A stretch of DNA of 33,296 nucleotides from Deltaproteobacteria bacterium (GCA_018668695.1 JABJBS010000417.1:1-33296); one strand, 5' to 3'. Counted from the stretch's first letter, positions 17,669 to 25,658 are shown. Numbers and translations are program-made. The notes: a model not told the origin generated them from the sequence alone.

Positions 17669-18853
17669 ATGGATCCTTATATTGCCGATTGGCTCAATCT
17701 TGTATTTCGGTGGATTCATATAATCGCAGGCGCAGCCTGGATTGGGGCATCCTTTTACTTCAACTGGCTCAACAACAGTATCCGCCCTCCAGAAGAAGCC
17801 ACGCCGGGAATTGCCGGCAATCTCATCGCTGTTCATGGCGGCGCCTTTTATGAGGTTCGTAAATACAGCGGTGCTCCCCATAAACTTCCTAAAACGCTTC
17901 ATTGGTTTAAGTGGGAAGCCTATCTTACTTGGCTCAGCGGCTTTCTTCTGCTTTTGGTCGTCTACTACCTCAACGCCGATGTTTACATGGTAGACAAAGA
18001 CGTAGCCAACATCACCGCCAATACGGCTCGTATCGTCGGTATTTCCAGCCTCGTCGGTGGTTGGTTCGTGTATGACCTACTTTGTAAAACACCACTGGTT
18101 GAACGCACCACTTGGTTTGCTCTCATCGGTTTTGGCCTGATGACCCTAAGCGCTTACACCCTCTGTAACCTTTTGGGCAGCCGAGCTGCCTACATTCACG
18201 TTGGCGCGATGATGGGTACGATGATGGCTGGCAACGTATTTTTTAATATCATCCCCAATCAAAAGCTCATGGTTGATGCACTGCTTGCGGGAAGAGCACC
18301 CGAACTCAAAAAGGGAAAAGAGGGAGCACTTCGCTCACTCCACAACAATTACCTTACCCTGCCCGTCCTCTTCATTATGATCAGCAATCACTTCCCCATG
18401 ACCTACGGGCACGAATCAAATTGGGCAGTCCTCGCCGCACTTGCGCTGATTGGAGCCGGTACGCGCCATTATTTTAACCTCGTCGGACAAGGTGAAAAGA
18501 AGGTCTGGATTCTTCCAGTTGCCGCGCTGGCTATGGTCGCCCTAGCACTCGTAACCAGACCCGTTACGCCGGAACCGATCCCGGGAATCACTGCAAATTT
18601 CTCAGAGGCTCAAGCCATCATTCAAACCCGGTGTTTACCCTGCCATGCAACAGAGCCAACACATCCGGCCTTTCCTGAACCACCCCTGGGAATCGTTTAC
18701 GACACCCCCGAAGACATCAAACGTTATGTTGATAAAATTCTAACGGTGGCGGTCCACAATAAGACCATGCCGTTAGGGAATTTAACCAAAATGACGGATG
18801 AAGAGCGGGCAAAGCTCGGCGCCTGGATAAGCGCCGGAGCTTCGTTAGATTAA
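17669..18853 (+). CDS. puuD: Membrane urate hydroxylase with C-terminal cytochrome c (PuuD)
   Basis: Oxidises urate to 5-hydroxyisourate at the inner membrane, passing electrons to the respiratory chain through a fused cytochrome c instead of producing H2O2. The 394-residue product starts with about eight membrane helices (HIIAGAAWIGASFYFNWLNN in helix 1, HVGAMMGTMMAGNVFFNIIP later) typical of the PuuD N-terminal domain. A C-terminal domain follows with heme site CLPCH (Cys322, His326) and a candidate axial Met in KTMPLGN. ATG 17669 is eight bases after GGAG; a GTG nine bases upstream is in frame but less likely. It converges on, and overlaps by three bases, the end of the urate operon on the opposite strand, which encodes the next steps. 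Confidence 0.92.
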   Translation: MDPYIADWLNLVFRWIHIIAGAAWIGASFYFNWLNNSIRPPEEATPGIAGNLIAVHGGAFYEVRKYSGAPHKLPKTLHWFKWEAYLTWLSGFLLLLVVYYLNADVYMVDKDVANITANTARIVGISSLVGGWFVYDLLCKTPLVERTTWFALIGFGLMTLSAYTLCNLLGSRAAYIHVGAMMGTMMAGNVFFNIIPNQKLMVDALLAGRAPELKKGKEGALRSLHNNYLTLPVLFIMISNHFPMTYGHESNWAVLAALALIGAGTRHYFNLVGQGEKKVWILPVAALAMVALALVTRPVTPEPIPGITANFSEAQAIIQTRCLPCHATEPTHPAFPEPPLGIVYDTPEDIKRYVDKILTVAVHNKTMPLGNLTKMTDEERAKLGAWISAGASLD

Positions 18854-20310
18854 GCTGAGATTCGCTTACGACGGGCTTCCAAGATTCTGCCGAAAGAGCG
18901 CATCTGAATCTCTTCCTGCGTGAGCCCCGTAACCGCCAGCTCATCAAGGGAGACGGCGCCACAATTGAGCGCTCGTAAAAAGTAATTCAAGAGACCTTGA
19001 CCAGTCGCCGCATCATCAAAAACATCCCCAACCAAAGTGGCCTGGGCCGCTTTGGAGACGAAGTTACTTAAACGCTCAGCCGCGGCGTTAAATCCCTCAA
19101 GAAAAAACGAATAACAGGCAGCATAACGCACAGGCAGTTGCCCCGGGTGTAAATCCCATCCTTGATAGATTCCGTTTTCCAAGGAGTGACGGGTATGTTC
19201 AAAAGCAAGCTTCCATGCTTGATGAACGACGGTCCGGTTTGCTGCTTGCTCTTCTGCATTCAGTTCAGAACCTTTCGCAGCTTTATGAGGCCCTACTGGC
19301 ATCACATTCGTAGCGCCATCACTCAAGAAAATCCCTGTACCTCCATAGGCATTGATCATCATGCTTCGAGCAAAATCACAGGCTGCATGGTCCATCGTTT
19401 GGTAGGCAGCCGTGATTGAGCACGAGGCCGTATAATCATAAGTGCCAAAATGCGCAGCGACGCAGCGGCCCTCAGCAGCATTAAAAAGTACTGGTAGGTG
19501 AGCGCGGCCCGTTGAATTAAACAGAGACTGAGTAACCTCTACCATCAGCTCAAGCTTTAAACTGCCATCTGATAGTCCTAAGCGGTGCTCGAGAACTTCA
19601 AACATACGTACGAGAGCAGTCACCTGTTCTGGAATCGTTACCTTAGGTAGAGTCACAACGAAGTTTTCAGGCAGTTTCCCACCCGTTGCCTCGATCAAAG
19701 TGCTTACGAAAATATCGAGAGTCCGCACGGCGCGATGTGTCAGTTCTTCGGTCAGCGTTTTGATTCGAATTCCGATAAAAGGAGGCGCTGTGTTTTCAGC
19801 CATTGCTCTTGCAAGTTCGCTGGCTGTTCGCAATGCCTCTGCATCCTCCTCATCATCGCTTCGAGTACCATAACCATCTTCAAAATCAATTCGGTAGTCT
19901 TCAACTGCTTCTTGCTTAATCTTATTTTCAACGCGTTCATAGACAGTTTGGGCGAGCCATGCACCAAAACAACTTTCACGCAGAGCATCAGGCGCTTGCG
20001 CATAGGTCTTCTCAAACTCTTTAAGCTCTTGAGCCGTAGTGTCCAAAGCTTCATGCCCCTGAAGTTCAAGAGCTTTGGCGAAAGTAAATGCATCCGGAGC
20101 ATCTTTCTTAAAGGCACGCATGGCCAGCTCACCAAGCTTGCTTGTTGTCTCGGCCTTATAAAGCTGGGCGCCACCGTACACGCTGTGAACAGGTTGCCGG
20201 TGGGGACTGTCTCCCGGAAATCGTCTCATGAAAATTTTATTAGCCCGGCTCAAATCAGCAAGAGCCGAAGACGTTTCCTGGGCTAAGTTACTCGTTATTG
20301 TATCTGTCAT
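18850..20310 (-). CDS. CitE/HpcH-like aldolase-lyase of the urate operon
   Basis: A 486-residue member of the HpcH/HpaI aldolase - citrate lyase beta superfamily, longer than CitE (about 300). Seen: an acidic metal site DFEDGYGTR (142-150), RIK (182-184), TLPK (220-223), LELMVE (253-258) and HFGTYDYTAS (287-296), in the order of the superfamily barrel strands. Similar proteins, annotated as aldolase or a domain of unknown function, are known to me in bacterial purine catabolism clusters, but I know of no proven reaction. The context suggests a role on glyoxylate or a related ureide product, for example a Claisen-type condensation with acetyl-CoA; this is inference. ATG 20310 is one base after the HIU hydrolase stop, the last gene of the operon. 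Confidence 0.8.
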   Translation of the reverse strand: MTDTITSNLAQETSSALADLSRANKIFMRRFPGDSPHRQPVHSVYGGAQLYKAETTSKLGELAMRAFKKDAPDAFTFAKALELQGHEALDTTAQELKEFEKTYAQAPDALRESCFGAWLAQTVYERVENKIKQEAVEDYRIDFEDGYGTRSDDEEDAEALRTASELARAMAENTAPPFIGIRIKTLTEELTHRAVRTLDIFVSTLIEATGGKLPENFVVTLPKVTIPEQVTALVRMFEVLEHRLGLSDGSLKLELMVEVTQSLFNSTGRAHLPVLFNAAEGRCVAAHFGTYDYTASCSITAAYQTMDHAACDFARSMMINAYGGTGIFLSDGATNVMPVGPHKAAKGSELNAEEQAANRTVVHQAWKLAFEHTRHSLENGIYQGWDLHPGQLPVRYAACYSFFLEGFNAAAERLSNFVSKAAQATLVGDVFDDAATGQGLLNYFLRALNCGAVSLDELAVTGLTQEEIQMRSFGRILEARRKRISA

Positions 20311-20311
20311 T

Positions 20312-20665
20312 TTAGCTGCCTCGGTAGGTCGAAAAACCGTAAGGGTTAAGAAGTAGCGGCACATGGTAATGCTCTTGTGCGTTCTTCACCTCAAACACGA
20401 TAGATGCCTCAGGATAAAAGGCTTCGCGCCCCTCTTCTTTAAAGTATGCACCTATCGCAAAATGAATGCGGTAAGTTCCTTCAACCAATTTCTCGCTGCT
20501 CATCAGATCGGCCACTCGGCCATCAGCATCAGTGACACCTTGGCCAATAGACTCCCAACTTTCAGTTTCACCGGTGCTTGATTTACGTTCCAAGCTCACC
20601 GTCACACCGGTCGCTGGTCGACCGATAGAGGTATCTAAAATATGGGTCGTTATAGGACTACTCAT
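20312..20665 (-). CDS. hiuH: 5-hydroxyisourate hydrolase
   Basis: Transthyretin-like enzyme that hydrolyses 5-hydroxyisourate, the product of PuuD, to OHCU. The 117-residue product matches the family: HILDTSIGRPA with the catalytic histidine at residue 8, the GRVADL and EGTYRIHF strands, the HYHVPLLLNPYGFSTYRGS end carrying the second histidine and the diagnostic C-terminal YRGS. There is no signal peptide, so it acts in the cytoplasm. The start overlaps the OHCU decarboxylase stop (ATGA). It lies between genes for the following and a later step. Confidence 0.95.
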   Translation of the reverse strand: MSSPITTHILDTSIGRPATGVTVSLERKSSTGETESWESIGQGVTDADGRVADLMSSEKLVEGTYRIHFAIGAYFKEEGREAFYPEASIVFEVKNAQEHYHVPLLLNPYGFSTYRGS

Positions 20666-21165
20666 AATACAATCTTCTCCAGTCTGAGCTGCGTTATCTT
20701 TGCTTGCTCATTGGCTGCTATCTTTAGCTCTGCGTCAATTTCGTTATTCATGCGCGATTCCAAAATTGCCAACATTTCAGCCGCGCTTTTTCCAGTGGCA
20801 CATACTATAAATATGTGGCCGTATCGGGTCTCGTACCTCTTATTGGCATCACGCAATGCTATCAGAGTCGACTCCGAGGCGGAGGCGACACTTGATTGCT
20901 CGGCCTCTGATAAGCCCGCCGTCTTAGAAAACTTTTTACGTAAAGCATCCAGATCTGCGCCAATTCTGGGGTGATGCTCAAAGGCCTCTAAGATGTCAGC
21001 TCGGTCCATTTTCGACCAGACAGTCTGCGCCGCTGTATTCAGCGCCCCACGATTCTGATAAGGCCGCGCCAAAAGCACACCCGCCACCCAACGCTTAGCG
21101 CCACAACACTTGGCTAAAACCTCACGCGCGTCGGTTTCGCTTAACGCATTCAAACCTTCAGTCAT
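20662..21165 (-). CDS. uraD: OHCU decarboxylase
   Basis: Decarboxylates 2-oxo-4-hydroxy-4-carboxy-5-ureidoimidazoline to S-allantoin. The 167-residue product carries the active-site HPRIG (His65), the SEAEQSS segment, and the RYGHIFIVCATGKSA motif of the family, at the usual length. It is coupled at both ends: one shared base with the allantoicase stop (TGATG) and a four-base ATGA overlap with hiuH. Together with PuuD and HiuH it completes the stereospecific route from urate to S-allantoin. Confidence 0.95.
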   Translation of the reverse strand: MTEGLNALSETDAREVLAKCCGAKRWVAGVLLARPYQNRGALNTAAQTVWSKMDRADILEAFEHHPRIGADLDALRKKFSKTAGLSEAEQSSVASASESTLIALRDANKRYETRYGHIFIVCATGKSAAEMLAILESRMNNEIDAELKIAANEQAKITQLRLEKIVL

Positions 21166-22196
21166 CAGTCGCTGACCTTACCATAGGCTCTGAATCTGCT
21201 GATTCCGCCATCTGGGTAAATATTAAGTCGTAAATGTGTCACGGTGCCGAGATCGATAAGCTCGTCTTGGACGAAGCGCCGGTCGTCGGCTTCTAATTTT
21301 AGAGGTTCTAAAATGGGCTTCCAGTCGGCAGTGAGTAAATCTGTCACACGCTCACCTGGAGCATGAATTGCCTCAATCATGCATGTATCGGGGTAATTGC
21401 CCTTGTAGTGATGCGTGCTTATTTCCATCCAGTGGATCTCTCCTGGATGACTAAGCCTGATAAGAACCCAATCAAAACCCGGACCTCTCCGGCGCCGAGT
21501 TTCCCAACCTTCGCCCATGTTGGCAGCTCGCCCTGGCAATATAAGGTTGTTCATTGAACTGAAGAACATATCGCTGCAGGCCAGCGCCAAACCACCATGG
21601 CGAGCCGCAACCAAATCGACCTCACCTGGTTTGCGTCGGCCTTTAATTTCTTCATCTAAGTCGTCGGTGGAATCACTCCAGTCGGTATGAACGTCTCCAA
21701 AAACACGAAACCTCGCCACTCCACCATCTGGGAAAATATTGAGTCGAACGTGAGTGGCAACCTCTTCACTTTGTACTGAAAACAAGTTTTGGGAACCTGC
21801 CCGCAAAGCCGATTGTGTGAGTATTTCTTTCCAAACCGCCTTCTCAATGCCCTCACCGGGTGCGAGAGTAGCCACTTCAACCGATGCATAGGGCGCATGA
21901 TTTCCAAGAAAATGATTGGTGTCGATATCTAGGCCACGGATGATTCCAGGGACCCCAAGCTCAAGTATGCACCAGTCGTACCCTGGTCCTCGTTTGCGTC
22001 GGCTCTCCCAACCATCCATCCATTTTCCGCGGTCGGTGTAGCGATCGGGATCAAAAATTCCACGACCCGGTTTAACCAAATTACTGGCTTCGGCGAAGAA
22101 CTCATCGTTGGTCGCGAGGGCTCGGCCGCCCATAGACTCACCCAGTAAATCTAATAAACCTGAAAATGTTGCGGTACCTGAATCGGCCTGGCTCAT
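21165..22196 (-). CDS. alc: Allantoicase
   Basis: Hydrolyses allantoate to ureidoglycolate and urea. The 343-residue product contains two homologous jelly-roll halves, seen as repeated motifs: WESRRKRGPGYDW with LRLNIFPDGG-like VRLNIFPDGGVARFR in the first half, and WETRRRRGPGFDW with LRLNIYPDGGISRFR in the second. Length is typical of bacterial allantoicase. ATG 22196 (MSQADSG) follows CGGGAGC at good spacing; the longer frame from 22220 lacks support. Allantoinase, which would link UraD's product to this enzyme, is not in the window, so the substrate must come from a gene elsewhere. Confidence 0.94.
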   Translation of the reverse strand: MSQADSGTATFSGLLDLLGESMGGRALATNDEFFAEASNLVKPGRGIFDPDRYTDRGKWMDGWESRRKRGPGYDWCILELGVPGIIRGLDIDTNHFLGNHAPYASVEVATLAPGEGIEKAVWKEILTQSALRAGSQNLFSVQSEEVATHVRLNIFPDGGVARFRVFGDVHTDWSDSTDDLDEEIKGRRKPGEVDLVAARHGGLALACSDMFFSSMNNLILPGRAANMGEGWETRRRRGPGFDWVLIRLSHPGEIHWMEISTHHYKGNYPDTCMIEAIHAPGERVTDLLTADWKPILEPLKLEADDRRFVQDELIDLGTVTHLRLNIYPDGGISRFRAYGKVSD

Positions 22197-22224
22197 GCGT
22201 TTGCTCCCGAGAAATCTCACAAAT

Positions 22225-22253
22225 ATTTTAAATATATTAACCGCTCAAGACAA
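22225..22253 (-). promoter_or_regulatory. Candidate promoter of the allantoicase operon
   Basis: Minus strand TTGTCT (22253-22248), 17-base spacer, TAAAAT (22230-22225), about 30 bases before the ATG. The area is a run of A and T with short inverted parts, so an overlapping operator is possible. Confidence 0.5.
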
Positions 22254-22292
22254 CAAGGCGGCCGGCCATTTAAGCCTATTCGCAAGGAAAGT

Positions 22293-22684
22293 TCAATCTT
22301 TTGTTATGTGAGGATAAGAAATACGCAGAAGAGGACCTCTGGCAAACTCGGGAATTTGTTGCCAGAAGCCCTCTTCTACGCTGAGCTCCCCCAAGCTCAA
22401 TTTCACCCCCCAAAGCAGGCGAATCGTACGTAGAAAACGCAGCGGTACATCAAGTTCCAAAGCCAATGATGTAAGAATCAGGGCAAATGGTTTGACGACT
22501 CGCTCGTAACATCGCCGAACTTGGCCGAAGCCGCATCATCAGCGATGGCCCCCAAAACATCAGCGATGCTGTGTTTGGTTATCCCTTGCCCGCCCCCAGG
22601 CAAAATGAGTTTTGCATTCTGAAGGTTCACTTGTAAAGACAAAACCGAATCTAAATTCAGGAAATAGCGATGTAGGACAAGCTC
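22293..22684 (-). pseudogene. Probable frameshifted gene remnant downstream of the CYTH gene
   Basis: Two neighbouring minus-strand frames read like protein but do not join. Frame A (22684-22478, 68 codons after a TAA, ending at TGA 22480-22478) contains LQNAKLILPGGGQGITKHS and DVLGAIADD. Frame B (22535-22293, 80 codons after a TGA) contains RCYERVVKPFALILTS, LRFLRTIRLLWGVKLS and GFWQQIPEFARGPLLRISYP. One lost base in the overlap around 22520-22540 would fuse them to a protein of roughly 130 residues. Neither has a good ATG and ribosome site. I do not recognise the family. It may be a decayed gene, a sequencing error in an intact gene, or chance; composition and hydrophobic patterning favour a former coding region. 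Confidence 0.5.
22327..22377. repeat. Long imperfect inverted repeat
   Basis: AGAAGAGG (22327-22334) pairs with CCTCTTCT (22370-22377) and CTGGCAA (22339-22345) with TTGCCAG (22359-22365), separated by four-base internal loops and a 13-base loop. There is no T-run on either side, so it is not an obvious intrinsic terminator. It falls inside the frame B remnant. Confidence 0.6.
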
Positions 22685-22721
22685 TTACACTCTTAGAGGG
22701 GAAATAAAAAGTCGCAAAATG

Positions 22722-23189
22722 CTACCAGCTCTTAAACGGTTGGGCGATTAAATTAGAGTTCAAATAGCGGGTGTCGTGACTAACTTCAGCCCCAACCCAA
22801 TCCGGCTTTTCAAAAGCTTCATCTTCACTCGTCAACTCAATTTCGGCGACAACCAATCCCTCATTCTCACCGGCGAAAACATCGATCTCCCAAGTATGAG
22901 GACCACACGTAAGCTTATGCCGTCGCTTCTCAATGGTGGGCTGCAAGCAAAGTTCGCGTAGCATCGTTTGAGCATCATCCAAGGGTATTTCGTATTCAAA
23001 TTCAGGACGACTTATTCCATCTCCCTTACCCTTAATCGTCACCACAGCTTTTTCACCCATTTGGCGAACTCTTACGACCCGCTCAGGTGTCGTAGAAAGG
23101 TAACCTTGATGATAATACTCCCCTGCATCAGCATCAGCTTGCCAAGAGTCACTCTGTAAAAGGAACTTACGCTCGATCTCTACACCCAT
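22722..23189 (-). CDS. CYTH-domain protein (triphosphate tunnel metalloenzyme)
   Basis: A stand-alone CYTH protein of 155 residues, a beta-tunnel enzyme that in bacteria usually hydrolyses inorganic tripolyphosphate and in a few cases makes cAMP or binds thiamine triphosphate. The metal-binding signature ExExK is at residues 4-8 (EIERK), followed by RVRQMGEKAVVTIKGKG and the basic and acidic tunnel strands EFEYEIP, TIEKRRHKL, WEIDVFAGEN and AEIEL. ATG 23189 sits seven bases after AAGGAG; the longer open frame to 23246 is not used. The short single-domain form without CHAD domain suits tripolyphosphatase. Substrate remains inferred. Confidence 0.9.
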   Translation of the reverse strand: MGVEIERKFLLQSDSWQADADAGEYYHQGYLSTTPERVVRVRQMGEKAVVTIKGKGDGISRPEFEYEIPLDDAQTMLRELCLQPTIEKRRHKLTCGPHTWEIDVFAGENEGLVVAEIELTSEDEAFEKPDWVGAEVSHDTRYLNSNLIAQPFKSW

Positions 23190-23248
23190 CTTTGAACTCC
23201 TTCTTCGACAATCCGCGGATTTTTGGTTGCGCAAGAGCGCGTCCATTG

Positions 23249-23277
23249 CCTATATCCACGTCCGATCCCTCACACAA
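23249..23277 (-). promoter_or_regulatory. Candidate promoter of the CYTH gene
   Basis: Minus strand TTGTGT (23277-23272), 17-base spacer, TATAGG (23254-23249), 60 bases before the ATG. It lies in the divergent spacer shared with mnmD; I found no equally good promoter for the plus strand there. Confidence 0.5.
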
Positions 23278-23371
23278 TGACAAGGTTCACCATGTACCCA
23301 AAATCTCAACGGCATAGGCCTAAGTTCATGGTATCTTGCTTCCCCGTTTATCCTACGCCCAAAAAACTATC

Positions 23372-24148
23372 ATGAACAACGTAGATGCAAGTGAAATTCA
23401 AATTGATGCATTAGAAATTGAATCCACTCTAGATGGCTCATCAACTTTAATCGACCGAGCCACTGGGATCACCTACCGCTCGCTCTTTGGCGCATATACC
23501 GAGTCTACCTATGTCTTTGTGGAAGGTAGCCGGGTCTTCTCCAAAAAAGGACCATGGAATATCTTAGAATTCGGTCTGGGCGGCGGCAGCAACTTAATGA
23601 GTACACTAAAGAGGTACAGAGAAAATCATTCGACTGCTGCGCTTCATTACCATGCCATTGAACGTGCTCCTGTTTTGCCTGCGATTGCGCAAGAGCTACA
23701 TAAAGCACACGGTTTCTACTCAGATTTAGAACTCTTGTTGAGTGCTTTGAATATGGCGCTAGAAATACCGAAGCAGCCCCTTTTCATGAAGCACCCATCT
23801 TTGAATATCACGCTTACTTTGTGGTTAGGCGACTTCCGAAGAGCCAAGCTTCCTCGAGCCACCTTCGACGCTGTTTACCACGACCCCTTCGACCCAAGGG
23901 TCAATCCCGACGGCTGGACCGACGCTTGGTTTTCCGCTGCCAGGCACGCTATGAAAGACGATGGCATTCTTACGACTTACAGCGCCGCCACTCCCACACG
24001 AAGAGCGATGGCAAAGGCAGGACTACACGTCGGTATTCAGCCCGGTGTTGGCGGCAAAAGAGAAATGACTGGCGCATCACCCAATCCAAAATCCCTCCAA
24101 GGCTACAAACTATTGCCAGCCCATAAGCAACCTGGGGCAACCCGATGA
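23372..24148 (+). CDS. mnmD: tRNA U34 aminomethyl methyltransferase, stand-alone MnmD
   Basis: SAM-dependent methyltransferase (DUF752) that methylates the 5-aminomethyl-(2-thio)uridine at the wobble position, equivalent to the N-terminal half of E. coli MnmC. The 258-residue protein shows the SAM loop EFGLGGGSN (66-74), an acidic end of the second strand HAIE (94-97), and the family motif DPFDPRVNP (171-179) in place of the usual catalytic loop. ATG 23372 is chosen because the protein then begins just before the conserved region; its ribosome site is weak and a TTG at 23336 is an alternative. The stop overlaps the start of the FAD gene by four bases (ATGA), so both halves of MnmC are coupled but separate here. 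Confidence 0.9.
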   Translation: MNNVDASEIQIDALEIESTLDGSSTLIDRATGITYRSLFGAYTESTYVFVEGSRVFSKKGPWNILEFGLGGGSNLMSTLKRYRENHSTAALHYHAIERAPVLPAIAQELHKAHGFYSDLELLLSALNMALEIPKQPLFMKHPSLNITLTLWLGDFRRAKLPRATFDAVYHDPFDPRVNPDGWTDAWFSAARHAMKDDGILTTYSAATPTRRAMAKAGLHVGIQPGVGGKREMTGASPNPKSLQGYKLLPAHKQPGATR

Positions 24149-25299
24149 CTAAAACCACTCTAATTATTGGTGGCGGAATTGCTGGACTCACATTGGCTCA
24201 AAGTCTTGTTCAAGCTGGCTACGACTCTAAGAATTTAGTCATCGTCCACCGACCGGTTACAGGTCAAACTGGGTCGACCAATCCGGGCGGACTCTTAAAT
24301 CCAGTCCCCGGAGCTTCACTTAATCCCAAGCCAGGAACCTTAAAAGCCTTTCGCTATACCATGAGCTGGATCGAGACATTCCCCTCAGCACTCCGGGCTC
24401 AATGCATCACCAACCTGAAACTGCTTCGACCCTTTAATCTCGAAATTCAGCCAGGGCGTAGGCTCCTCAAATCATTTCAGCAAAGCCAAGAGATTCTCAA
24501 CGAACATGTGGGCGTTCGTCAGCTCAGCACAGCCGAACTACAAGAGGTTTATCCTCATTTAAATGGGTGCGATGGCGCCATCGAATTCGCCGAGGCCGCC
24601 ACGCTGCCGATGAATGAAGTTAGTGATTACTTAACCCAGAAGCTCATCGAAGCTGGCGTATGTATAAAGACTTCTCAAGTGCTTAGGGTTTCCAATCTAC
24701 CCAATCATTGGCAAGTTGACCTTCACGGAGAATCGATTGAAGCCGAGCAAGTAGTATTTGCCACGGGGTCTGAGTTACTCCAATTTTTTCCGAACCTTCC
24801 CTTACGAAGCACGGCTGGGTACCTCGCACAGATCACGATGCCTTCGGCATTTCCAAAGACTCACGCTGTGAGTGGTAGAGGTCACCTTTGCCCCATGGCC
24901 GATGGTAGCTGGATCCTAGGAGCCACCTATCACCAAGAGAGTGCCCCGGAACCCGAAGACGATGCGGCCTTGCGGCAAATTCTTCTGAGTAAAATTGGCC
25001 AATGGGTGGGTGAGACTCATCAAAGTGAATGGCTAGGTTCATGGCGAGGAGTTCGTGCAGTCATCGCTCCCGAGAAACAACCGCTCATTGGAGCCATTCC
25101 AGGTTCCAGTGGCCTTTTCGTACTCGGTGGTTTCGCTTCCCGAGGGCTTCAGTGGGCCCCCTTTTGTTCTCAGCAACTCGCAACACACCTTATGGGCGCT
25201 CCGTTGGCATTACCTGAATCGATTTTAAGCAGTAGATTGAATGCAGAAACGTGGACACTAAACGCGCAGAAACAAGCTCACCAAACTTCGCCAAGCTGA
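24145..25299 (+). CDS. mnmC: FAD-dependent cmnm5U34 oxidoreductase, MnmC C-terminal-type
   Basis: FAD enzyme of the DAO family that would remove the carboxymethyl group from cmnm5(s2)U34 of tRNA, the step before MnmD. The 384-residue product begins with a dinucleotide-binding GGGIAGLTLAQ (9-19), contains TNPGGLLNPVPGASLNPKPG, close to the equivalent SGNRQGALYP-like region of MnmC, and ends with the DAO signature LFVLGGFASRGLQWAPFCSQ (split here in description). The identification rests on the fold plus its overlap with mnmD; without the partner it would be only a DAO-family oxidoreductase. Its last 22 bases overlap the convergent PilZ gene. Confidence 0.82.
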   Translation: MTKTTLIIGGGIAGLTLAQSLVQAGYDSKNLVIVHRPVTGQTGSTNPGGLLNPVPGASLNPKPGTLKAFRYTMSWIETFPSALRAQCITNLKLLRPFNLEIQPGRRLLKSFQQSQEILNEHVGVRQLSTAELQEVYPHLNGCDGAIEFAEAATLPMNEVSDYLTQKLIEAGVCIKTSQVLRVSNLPNHWQVDLHGESIEAEQVVFATGSELLQFFPNLPLRSTAGYLAQITMPSAFPKTHAVSGRGHLCPMADGSWILGATYHQESAPEPEDDAALRQILLSKIGQWVGETHQSEWLGSWRGVRAVIAPEKQPLIGAIPGSSGLFVLGGFASRGLQWAPFCSQQLATHLMGAPLALPESILSSRLNAETWTLNAQKQAHQTSPS

Positions 25300-25658
25300 G
25301 TCTCGAGGTAATCCCGAAGCTTCTCGGACTCTTCCCCTTTTTTCATTCCCAAGAACTTGATGGCAATCGCGCTCCATTTCACGCGAGATACCTTGCAGTC
25401 ACAATGCATTTCACCGCGTGGCAGCATTAATCGAAGTTTACCGTTCCAACCCGCAATCTCGGGGCTTAAGACGGTACCCTCTTCGACCTGAAGCAGTGCA
25501 CCTTCCAAGCTCACATCACTTGAGTAGCCCACATACTTGTTGTCGCCTACCTCAAGGGCAAAAGGAAGCTTCACTTCGGCACGTTCACGGTCACGCCTGC
25601 CTTCACTTTCGTCTTTTGCATTGCCACGCCCGATACCGAGCTTCTTTAACCAAGACAT
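25278..25658 (-). CDS. PilZ domain protein
   Basis: A 126-residue single-domain protein that should bind cyclic di-GMP. After a basic and glycine-rich N-terminal tail (MSWLKKLGIGRGNAKDE) comes the PilZ arginine motif RRDRERAE at about 23-30 and the second motif DVSLEGA in place of D/NxSxxG, then the six-stranded barrel to near residue 115. Both c-di-GMP contacts are therefore present, spaced about 30 residues apart as usual. ATG 25658 has GAGG six bases upstream. No output domain is fused, so it would act by binding a partner. The c-di-GMP made by the GGDEF enzyme encoded 9 kb away could be its ligand, but nothing links them directly. Confidence 0.85.
   Translation of the reverse strand: MSWLKKLGIGRGNAKDESEGRRDRERAEVKLPFALEVGDNKYVGYSSDVSLEGALLQVEEGTVLSPEIAGWNGKLRLMLPRGEMHCDCKVSRVKWSAIAIKFLGMKKGEESEKLRDYLETQLGEVW

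Noticed and set aside
17543-17902. Minus-strand open frame of 119 codons across the puuD start
   Set aside because: Antisense to the puuD N-terminus and promoter; no family pattern.
19735-20286. Plus-strand open frame of 183 codons
   Set aside because: It lies antisense to the CitE-like gene, whose protein has clear family motifs, and its own translation has no recognisable pattern.
22327-22377. Intrinsic terminator for the alc or CYTH operon
   Set aside because: The inverted repeat has no T-run after either arm and contains sizeable internal loops.
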